The notes under the pieces: model-generated
Database searches by the model: none
What the model was told of the DNA's origin: nothing
Seen by the model: only the letters and a program-made list of their open reading frames with translations
In this document: positions 54,459-64,000 of the stretch, piece by piece
Layout of the letters: every line of letters begins with the position of its first letter
Position numbering within the stretch: position 1 is the stretch's first letter
Position numbers and translations under genes: made by a program
NCBI GenBank assembly: GCA_024516035.1
Contig: CM044959.1
Location: 31,234,189-31,298,188 of the forward strand
Length of the DNA stretch: 64,000 bases
Direction of reading: 5' to 3'
Source of the DNA: Bactericera cockerelli
Taxonomy: Eukaryota; Arthropoda; Insecta; Hemiptera; Triozidae

Positions 54459-57400
54459 GACGAGTTTTAAAACTTAATAAACTAACTTTTATAATGAAAC
54501 TCAACATTTCATGTTGCGTGTCATTACTGTGAGAGTTTAGAGTGGAAAAGACTTTGAACTTCCTCCCAGTAGACATGTATGGTTGAATTTACTACTTTGA
54601 TGATGAAGCAGAGAGTTTTGTGGGTGGGTAGAGCTTTACCCTTTGAGATCTCGTCGCTAACGGGAACGGGAGACCAAGTAAATCCGTTGGATACCCATTC
54701 TACAAGAGACAATGAAGACAATACAAAGGATGGCGGACACAAATTACATATTCCAAGCCCGTGCATACGTAAGATCTACTTGCACAGACACAGGCATTCT
54801 TACGTATTTATTAGTTCGCGATGTGGCGGCCAAAAAAGTTAGACTATGTACAAGTAGTATTTTACTGTGTATTGGAAGCACTTGACAATTGGAATTGTCA
54901 ATAGTGTTTAACTCAAGTATCAGCAAACACTTGAACAAATTCGTGCGAGATAGTATATCGATATTCAATAGACTGTGTCAATATTGTCGCATGATTACAG
55001 TAGTTATTTGTTTATCTCTGTTTCTTATTTATTTGATTTGTCTTCTTGAAAAGGTTATAAAAAGCTTTTAATTATGTAGACTGACTCGATAATTTGTGCT
55101 TTCGATAAAAATACTAGAAAAATGTTCCGTAGCATATAAGTAATTTTAGCACTACATATTTGCTTACAATTATTTCCAGATTTTTTATGAAACTGTTATA
55201 CCTATGAATTTGATGGAATGTATTAGCATTCTGATCTATCTTTCTTATATTTGGCACTTATGCCTAAATATTGCATTCAAAATCTATGAAATAAGCATTA
55301 AGTTTTCAGTTGACTGAAACTTTTGTACCAGTTCAAGATCAAGTCGTGAATTTGCATTTTACAAACCCTAAGTTCGCATGAAAAAATTGAATACTGTATT
55401 TCTTCAGCATCAGAACTCTCACACAACATGAGAGATTCAACAGCATTCAATAAAACTCGGACCAAAATTAATCCTATTAGACGGGTCTCAAAATTAAATC
55501 AGACATACCCAAAACATTAAGAAGAGTAAGCAAAGCATCTACAGGAATATTATCCATCAGACTTTCTCCAAATACTATTTGTATGTGTATTAAGCACGCA
55601 GCTTTTAGGACTTCTCGCAACAACTGACTTGTTGGGAAACATGCATGTAATCCACAAAAAACATATTGGAACATCAATAATGCAAACAATCATGAACGCC
55701 TGGTTTACAGATATTGGACTGGAGCTTAACACATCTTGGAAGATTATTCAATATCGAATCTGCCCAAGGTATGAATGAAATGGGATTTAGAAGATAAATA
55801 ATATATGGGAATGTATTGGAAACGGGTTGTGCGTATATTTAAGTGTATGAATGGAGGAATAACTTATGAGTGAATGAACACAAGGTTTGGTATGGATACA
55901 GTGGTGCTCAAAGACATAGACATACATAATTATAGGCTTGTCCAAAAAACTTTCAAGAAGCTATAGATGAGAAAGTAGGAAGAGTATGGAGCTTTACTAC
56001 AAGAGTTACTTGCACATCTCATGTGGAGAATAATACGGAATAGACGAATTTGACAAAGTTTTCAAGAACTGAACATACTCTTATTTAAAACCAGAACAAA
56101 TTATTAAAAAATAGACTTATGAATGTCTTAACTGTTTATAAAGGAATTAAAGGATCAACAATCACAAGACAATAAAATTAAAGAATGTGTCTCATACATT
56201 AATAGGGTTTATAACATTCAAATATTAGATGCGCAAAGAACTTCCATCGATAACTTCACATGTATCTCTTTTTCTGTTCATCTCGATATCATTTTCAATT
56301 CCCCTTTCAGCAATGCTGTCTTCTGCCCCGGTAGCGCGAGGCATGCTGAGAACAGCTACCTTGGAAGATCGATCCACTGCTGCGAGGTATCAATGAAGGG
56401 AGGGGCCGGCAATTTATCCACATAATAGCTGATGGCATCTGTGTACAGGCAGATGAAACATTTTGTGCAACATACAGGCCAATGCGGAGGATTTTGATTC
56501 TAAACTAGGCAATAGGCATATCGAACTTTCCAATTATTAATAACAAGTGCTGGTTAAACGATAGATGGAAAGAGAGAGAACATCTCAATGTTTTCTCCTG
56601 AATTCCTTATTCGTAGGGATGGGTAAAGGAATGATACATTTATTATATTGTCAATCAAATCTTGGTTGCGGAAGAAACACCAATTTGACTGAAGCTTTGA
56701 AAGAAGCTGCAGAGAAAGTAGTACATTGCTTAGAGTTCTCATCGCGAAACGAGATATACCACCCGATATGAAAGCAAACTCCTTATCAATAAATTAATAA
56801 ATATATAGCATCAATTAAACACGCAGAATATTTGCAGATTATTAATGCACTTATGGAGTGCATTTGAGTCTGATAACCGCGATATAAATCTCGGAAGTTT
56901 CATGTCTTGAACAAATCTTGAGAATCTTGTAAACGAGCTATTCTTGAGAGTTTGAATTTTCGAATGAAAGATGAGGATCGAAAACATGATAGAAGTTCTG
57001 ATATCATTAAAATCATACATCAGGAAAACATTCAGTCATTTTCGAATGACCAGGGGACTACAACAGGTTGGTACTTTCCATCAGTTTTTATAAATTGTCA
57101 ACTGTTATTTTGAGAGTTGAAGAACATCAGCTTCATCAATTTCCTTTAAAAAGGTAGTATCCCCTAACCAATTGCCAAAACGGACATTTCAGTCTGTCAT
57201 CGGTAACTTTATCTAACCATCAGTCAACTCGTCGATTGACTGTTACCCTGCATTAGAAGTACATATTCGTACATTGTCATTATAACAATAACGTCAACTA
57301 AAAGTGCGTGAGATTGATAAAAAATCTAAATATTTCATTTAGAGTAATTCATAAAATCAGATCAAACGTTTAGCCCAGTATGCATTATGCCATTAGGATG

Positions 57401-59093
57401 AATGATCATCTAAATATAGGGCAAAAAGGGAAAGAACGCACAGAAGCTATAGCTAAGCAATTGGTCTTTTTATTGATAGCATGCAATCTGATTTCTTTAA
57501 TTTAAAATTACTGTAGAATTCGACACGCTCAAATTATGTTGCAGGTCATCTGTAATAAAAAAAAAAAAAATGTAATCACCTCTATTTAATACAAAATCTC
57601 CTGTTATTATACCCATTAGGCTAAATTCTCAAACACATCTCTAGACCATGAAGCCTTGCAGCTTGCAGCTATACTCATAATTCAGTAATTAAATACGGCA
57701 GGTCATTTGCTCTGGGTAAGTTGATTACCTTTTTCCTTTAAATTACATAAATACCAGAACGACTAACTGTTTTGAGCACTCCAAGAGCAAGTTTGTTCTG
57801 ACCCTCGAGGCAGATATGTATAGCAAAAGCTAATCATTGTCTCGGCGGGACTTTCAAGTTTGGATAAAATGTGTCCTATTAGGTGCACCAAGGTTTCCAC
57901 TGCAAGAATATCTGCCAACCATTTAACCGAATCTAATAGGTATATGATATGTAATATACTTCAATTCCCAACCTTTCTTAACCTTTCAAATCACCCTTGA
58001 CTCCAAATCGTTGTCGCCAAATAGTTCATTGGTGAGGACGGTTACAATTGTAAGACTGCGTGGGTACAATAAACACATATGCCGTAATACACTTGGTTGC
58101 AATTACTATAAACTTTCAATAATCAATTGAACACTATGTTATTATTGCGTTTCAATCTGTACCATGTCATTCATAAGGCACAACACAACCATGTCGTATA
58201 ATTCTGACCAGATCTTCATCACAATGAATGACCTTGTAACAATCAGTAGGGCTCATAATTTCTTTTAATGCAATACACAATTGTTTTGGGGTACTGTAAT
58301 TACTATTGAGTTAATTTATCAAATATGTGAAGATTAATGCACACATTAGTTGTGATCCGAACACTACATCTAATTGCCTAACCCACCAGAAAGATAAATT
58401 GTAAAGAACCAAATATTTTGGTATTGACCATTCTGCAAATAACATCATGGATAATTGGATATATATTATATAAATAGGTACTCACAGTGGCCACAGTAAC
58501 ATCCAGTTTTTGAAAGGGGGTTTTTTATGAACTAATTTTGCTACCGTTGTAGAAGATACGAAACCGGTGTTCCAATAAATCAAGTTGAACAAGTTTTAGC
58601 AATTTGGTTAATCAATCACGGAATGCACTTAGAAGGTTCACAACGGGACTTATTGATTCATTTTGTGGATGAATTTCTTATCTGAGGTTTGATGACAAAA
58701 TACAACAATAAAATAATTTAAAACAGACTGACTATCAGTAGTTTTAAGTTTTTCTTTAAATTATATTGTGCCCACTATTGTGAGTTTTTTTTTTTTAAAT
58801 CTGTAATAGAAACGAAGTGTAAATTTATATATGATTGAATTTCATATCAATCACAATTTACAACGACAAAAGATAGTGCTGAGCATCCAAATTTCTGATG
58901 AAATTAGTGCTAAGTGGTTGGGTACTGTATGACCTTCATATTTTCATATCTTGTTCAGATTTACAACTTTTTATAAATAATATCCTAAATTCACACTGTC
59001 TCTTGAGAGGCTGGGTGAGGTGAGATTCAGTGTTGAAACAATTCAGTACGTTTGAAATTTCACATTTGAGCGAGCTTGGTCAAAGATTAAAAA
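54459..59093. other. No gene seen (4.6 kb)
   Basis: No exon could be supported. GC-richer short patches at 54640-54840 and 56330-56420 have open frames without recognisable domains or clear splice sites. Confidence 0.3.
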
Positions 59094-59634
59094 ACACTGC
59101 CAATTATGGACACAATACTTCCTCGTGTTTGTTTCATATTGTATAGATACACGTGGCAATTCTTTTGGATTTTCTTAAATATCAGAGCTAAATAATAATT
59201 AATTATAAAATAATTATAAATGACCTATATAAAACCATAGTACCTATCCATATATGTACATACAAAATTTCATCAAAATCCGTTCACGAGATATAAGCGT
59301 TTAAGTAAAAAGTTAGTGATCAGGCGCATGGTCTCTTTCACCCAGAACCGCTAGTGTGAAGTTCATGAATTTAAAATGAGACCATCTAGAGAACGTTTCC
59401 TATATGTGTGCAAAACTTCATCGAAATCCGTTCAGTAGTTTCCGAGATTTGCGCGTTACAAGGAATATTTTATCAGACCGACAGACAGACAGAAACAAAA
59501 CCAAATTTGCTCAGGAGGTTATGAAACGTCCAGAAATATGAAAAAAATGAAATCGGAGCAAAAAAATATTTTTTTTTACAAAAACGAACACAATACTTCA
59601 GATTTCTAATATTAGAATTTCTCGGAAGTAAAAT
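59094..59634 (+). mobile_element. DINE/Helitron-like repeat, internally deleted copy 3
   Basis: It begins CACTGCCAATTATGGACACA and ends CTCGGAAGTAAAAT, like the copies at 21992 and 34394. It lacks about 160-200 bp after the CACGTGGCAATT region and has only a stub of the GACAGACC repeat. Confidence 0.7.
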
Positions 59635-60369
59635 AGACTCTAAGCTCTAAGTACTTGAATTATTAGGTGCATTACAAGTTACAAGCATGTATGCAAATAA
59701 TAATAAAGTTATGGCATTAATCTGTTTATTGGTTATTAAATATACATTTTCCTGACATTTAAAGCAATGATATGCTTGTTATCAGTGGTTGCAATAATTA
59801 TTGCCTTTTCTTTCCCACCTGAAGTGCATATAACATTGCAAGTCTGAAAAGTTCAATGCTATTCGCCTCGTGCTGTTATCTTTGGTCAACAATTTCTTCC
59901 ATTAATAACACTGATATGTTTCTGACACTCCTCCAGATTCCAAAGTTCTATAAGCTAACAGTACCTTCTAGACACTAGAGAAACAATTAATCATTTCATT
60001 TTTAACGATGAAATTATTTATCAGCCAAGGCAATCCATGTGTCCAAGATAGGCATTAGACATGACACATTTTAAAATGACTTTATTCTTTTTTAAGGAGA
60101 TCCATTGAATTGAAAACCAAACTTGATTTTGAAAAAAAGCAACATTCACAATAGCTGTCAGCTCTGGTTCGGTGTTGTCATCTTCGGAAATAGGTTATGT
60201 AGGTGAAGCCAGTGCTGGACCTACGCAATGCGTAGGAAACAGAGACACGTTCGCATGTGTCCTTAAATGTAAATGCATAAATTAGATCGTGATGGATAGT
60301 CACACTTATCACGATAGTATCAATATCTAGAGATTAGAGAGACATGGGAATGGGATTGGATTAGATATC
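59635..60369. other. No gene seen
   Basis: AT-rich; nothing recognised. Confidence 0.35.
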
Positions 60370-60591
60370 AAAAAACAATGTCAAATATGGACATGGACAC
60401 AATACAAAATTTCATCGAAATCCGTTCAGTAGTTTCCGAGATTTGCGCGTTACAAGGAATTTTTTTAACAGACCAACAGACACAAAACCAAAATTGCTCA
60501 GGAGGTTATGAATTTTTTTTTTACATTTTTTTTACAAAAACGAACACAATACTTCCGACTTCTAATATTAGGAAATTCTCGGAAGTAAAAT
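60370..60591 (+). mobile_element. DINE/Helitron-like repeat, short copy 4 (222 bp)
   Basis: Keeps the start (AATGTCAAATATGGACATGG) and the last about 190 bp, including GAGATTTGCGCGTTACAAGG and the terminal hairpin, and ends CTCGGAAGTAAAAT. The middle is deleted and the microsatellite is almost gone. Confidence 0.65.
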
Positions 60592-62095
60592 TAAAGGCTG
60601 CTACACAGTTGTTCAAATAGACGAACATATAATCAATTTAGGAAGTTTACTCTGAATACTCCATGTCAGGCAAACCTGAGAAATAAAGTACCTAAGAATA
60701 ATATCACAACTGTAATGTTGGACCAAAAGCCTCTATTATGAATATTATGATGAAAATCATTACTTTGTTCAAACTCAAATCAAACTTTTCTCAGGACCAA
60801 GTTGTTAATTAAATTATGTAGCTTAGGTATGATATCTTTGGCATCTTTATTGTTACCGTATAGCGTGAAAAGACAAGCCTCTAAATCAAATCAAGATATT
60901 CCAGATAACCAAATGCAACAGCCCATCAGGTAGCATTATGCTCAGGTTGGATATCCTCATCAATATTTCATACTTGACTACATCAACCACATTGGAACAA
61001 GCTCCATGCTTGTGGTCACAACATCAAACAAGTTTATGAAGTCTTTGGAAAAAAAAAATTCGATACAGGCCAGTGAAATTGAGTACAATAAACTCTAAAT
61101 TGAATACGTTCACTAACAGGTGCTTAGCATGTTTATGGGGGTTTTTTTTGGCATCTCAACGCACACATGATATAGGACCAAACCTGCAGAACGGAGAAAA
61201 TGATAGCTGACAATGACATGGTACAAAACCGACCTCTAATAATATCAATTTCATCAATGTGTGTAAGAAAACCAATATTATCGATGATTTCACATCGAAA
61301 ATATATGACCATATACATCCAAGATATGTAAAATGAACAATATGATGAGATATATTATGAAGTTCCAAGATATATCAATAGTGAGTGAACTAGCTCAAAG
61401 CCGACACTTTGTTTTTTTTTGGAGATTTTTTACCCGGAGCGGAACTCGTATTCCTATTTCTGGAATATTCTTTCTTATTTTTCCATATGCTTTCAGGATG
61501 TAGGTACTTGTACAGCAATCTGTAGGTCAGTGTGTTCACACTTTTATACTAGGTTAATATAAAGGGATAATATCCTCTTCAATAAAATACAAAGTAAAAT
61601 TTACATCTCTGAAGTTTTATTTGTGTCCTAGTCCTAGTTCCTTTGGAAATGCCTCAAAATAGTCGAGTAAAATCTTAGAATATGGTGGAATGTGGAGGTA
61701 CCAGTAATCCTAGGGAGGACTTTTCAATGAATTATTTTTAACTTGGGGCGCTAAGGCACAACATTAAAATTTCAAGATAAAACTTCATTTCATGTTCTGC
61801 ATACCAAAACATAATACTCGTAACATAACAAGAACACTAACTGAAACTATGAGACTATAACTATAATCTACAACTTACGACGAGAAAGACACTGTCAGGT
61901 GATTTATTGAAAATTCCTCAGTCGCTTATTCAGACCAGCAATCAATCACTTACCTGTGAACACATAAAATAAAATACTAATTAATGGACCAATAAGGTGA
62001 GCAATAATGGCCTTTTAGGAGGAATAGCTTCTGATGGTTGATATAATTAGTGTCTGGAAAACCCGTCACCAATAACAAAACTGTACACTACCTCA
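60592..62095. other. No gene seen (1.5 kb)
   Basis: AT-rich; nothing recognised. Confidence 0.35.
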
Positions 62096-62165
62096 GAACT
62101 ATTAGTTCTGATAGGTAATAAGGAAGGACTATGACTTTCGAATCAGGTGTTTGTGATTCGAGTCC
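62096..62165 (+). repeat. tRNA-like fragment (possible SINE head)
   Basis: GATAGGTAATAAGG is box A-like, CTTTCGA anticodon-loop-like, and TGATTCGAGTCC a good box B. The following 62215-62400 is GC-richer and may be the SINE body. Confidence 0.4.
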
Positions 62166-62417
62166 AGGTACATAATGAAAATTAATGACAAACAATTTTG
62201 CTATTTTTCTTTTTTTAGTGCGCATTTCTGCCAATTCTGCCGGAACATAAGCGAGTTAGCAACGAGCCAGAAGTTCGAAGAATCTGCAAAATATTTTCTC
62301 TCGATTCTCACTCGGTTATTCTGCAGATCGCATGGCAGTAATGACCTTGCTAGAACCAACAGCATACCCGGCGATATTGCCAGCTTCAAACTTCAGCAAG
62401 TATTCTGTAATCAATAG

Positions 62418-63267
62418 TGTTGACTTTTGGATCCTCCCGTCAGACTGCGACTAGGAAGACATTCTTTCCACAGATGGTTATTGATACTTATGATACAGTT
62501 ATGTAGGTAAAAAGATAATTATATTGTAAAGCACAATAATCTAACAAGTGTCTTTTGAAATTCAGTCTGTCGGCTGAAGACAAGAATTATAAGAGCATGA
62601 GATATAATTGAATTGAACGAGTCATGTCTTTAGGGCTGTTCATATTGGTGATGAGAAATCAGGGAAACCTATCGATCGATAATATTTGAAATTATTGGGA
62701 AGAGTATTCTTGTTCCTTGGCGGTTACATAAATACATAACTTAGTAAATAATCTGTAGAATCTGAGCATCATATCCAGAAAATTTAAACAAACCTTATTA
62801 ATATTTTAATATCTACTTGCTCGAGGATGATTTATTATACATCAGGCGTTCCAAGTTGTTCTCTGATAGCTTGGCAACGCTGACTATTCCATTTGCCTCT
62901 TTTGTCACTAACTAGTCCACCAGCATCATAATTTTGAACCTAGTCAGCCTGCGCTGGAATTTTAAAGTCCAATCAACTAATCCTTCAAGTAATGTTCATA
63001 GGAATTTAATACTTCCACCATTCTTTCAGTTCATTTCTTTTTCTTGAGGCCAAGAAGAGCTTTGTTTCTTGAAACCGAAGAATTTCCAGTTCTATCCATA
63101 CAGACATTCCATGATATTCCTGACTGAGTCAAGAATCAGGATTGTAAGTCTTCAAGTAGACTCAGTGACAGTATGCAAATGCAATTAGTTAATGTATGCA
63201 GGAATGATGGTCAAGTTATACGTGCAAAGCGATCCTATTCCCTGGCCTGCTGTGATACAGCACAAAG
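62418..63267. other. No gene seen
   Basis: AT-rich; nothing recognised. Confidence 0.35.
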
Positions 63268-63330
63268 TGATCCAGTGGTGAAGTAGTTGCTTACTATGAT
63301 AGGGTCCAGGGTTCAAATTTCTGAACCAAA
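63268..63330 (+). repeat. tRNA-like fragment, weak
   Basis: CCAGTGGTGAAG (box A-like) and CAGGGTTCAAATTTC (box B-like), spaced as in a tRNA, with poor stems. Probably a SINE head. Confidence 0.3.
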
Positions 63331-64000
63331 AATTCGTTTTCAATATCTGGTTACAACAGTGGCGGCTCCTGACTTCAAGACTAGGTGAAGACAAATTATA
63401 CCCAGAAGTATTGAAAAAATAAAATTATTAATTTATCAGATCTTAGTTCTTATGGTCTCATAAACACAGCCCATTGTAAGTTATGGCTGTTTCCCTGCAG
63501 AGCATGATTTTCTCTCATACCAGTTTTGCATCATATAAGTTTTTATAGGTACTTTTTTTGGAGAACACTTGGTACTTAATGAATAAACAAGGCCAGCAGA
63601 ACAATTTGTCAACACTTGAGCTGGTACACAGCCATTCATTTTTCATAAGCCATTCAGGCTTGAACTGTATGGCTGTGGGGCAGGCATTTGCTTTACTTTT
63701 TTAGTGGTGGTTATACATAGTAATTGGAGAAATTGGACATCCAGTAATCATAATATCTTTCTTAGACTCATTACTTCTTAATCTGAATGGGGTTACTTTT
63801 AATGTTTGAACCCCATGATTTTGTGGGAATCTCATTGTTTCTTTGAAATATTCATCTTAATAAAAAATATTTAGGTATTCATTCATCTTAATAAAAAATA
63901 TTAACTAAAAGTTGGTAAAACGGAATTAAAATAAAAATATTAGGATTATACCTCAGTAGATAGGTAGGTACAACATTTTAAAGAGGGGTTAGAACTGGGA
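63331..64000. other. No gene seen
   Basis: AT-rich; a 20-bp CTTAATAAAAAATATT-type duplication occurs near 63855-63903. Confidence 0.35.

Noticed and set aside
62175..62417. Open frame after a tRNA-like sequence, possible exon
   Set aside because: No splice donor or domain; it more likely belongs to the SINE that the tRNA-like head begins.
1..64000. CRISPR arrays, operons, bacterial promoters, LTR retrotransposons or integrated viral genes
   Set aside because: No regularly spaced palindromic repeats, no bacterial gene layout, no paired long terminal repeats and no viral proteins were seen; the reverse transcriptases are non-LTR.

Overview
The window is eukaryotic nuclear DNA, AT-rich and crowded with mobile elements, most likely from an arthropod and perhaps a hemipteran insect with a large genome. 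The evidence is spliced exons, a nuclear-type tRNA-Ser(GCT), non-LTR retrotransposons, Helitrons, Tc1/mariner-type MITEs, tRNA- and 5S-headed SINEs, and frequent GTAGGTACCTAC-like words. The species is an inference; nothing in the window fixes it.

The only host protein gene I can support lies on the minus strand. Three exons (33069-32902, 26515-26361, 23962-23834) have good splice sites and matching phases. Together they encode 150 codons that read like the acidic N-terminal part and prodomain of an ADAMTS-family metalloprotease. The signal peptide should lie at higher coordinates; the protease, thrombospondin and other domains should lie beyond the left edge or in exons I could not find. A tRNA-Ser(GCT) gene sits at 21324-21405, also on the minus strand.

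Mobile elements fill much of the rest. (1) 1-6255: a foldback element around a 45-bp tandem array, a tRNA-headed SINE, a perfect 154-bp-arm palindrome and a minus-strand Helitron. (2) 9568-14190: a LINE tail, a second Helitron nested in another element, a palindromic MITE and tRNA-like fragments. (3) 19461-22723: two 5S-rRNA-derived SINEs and a Helitron/DINE-like repeat. (4) 23570-26515: the ADAMTS exons, with a 54-bp minisatellite that copies the splice donor of exon 23834-23962. (5) 27246-31960: a nearly intact two-ORF LINE lying sense-oriented in the ADAMTS intron. (6) 33640-37512: a hammerhead-ribozyme-like motif, a 124-bp SINE, another DINE-like copy and a nested foldback element. (7) 42544-44694: a second, 5'-truncated retrotransposon of the restriction-like-endonuclease class. 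(8) 44700-64000: mostly featureless, with a palindromic MITE, perfect short hairpins, two more DINE-like copies and tRNA-like fragments.

The observations most worth following are: the LINE whose ORF2 lacks an AUG and is joined to ORF1 in the -1 frame at a run of seven G; the hammerhead core at 33640-33690; the minisatellite that multiplies a live 5' splice site; the 5S-derived SINE with perfect target-site duplication; and the large perfect palindromes.
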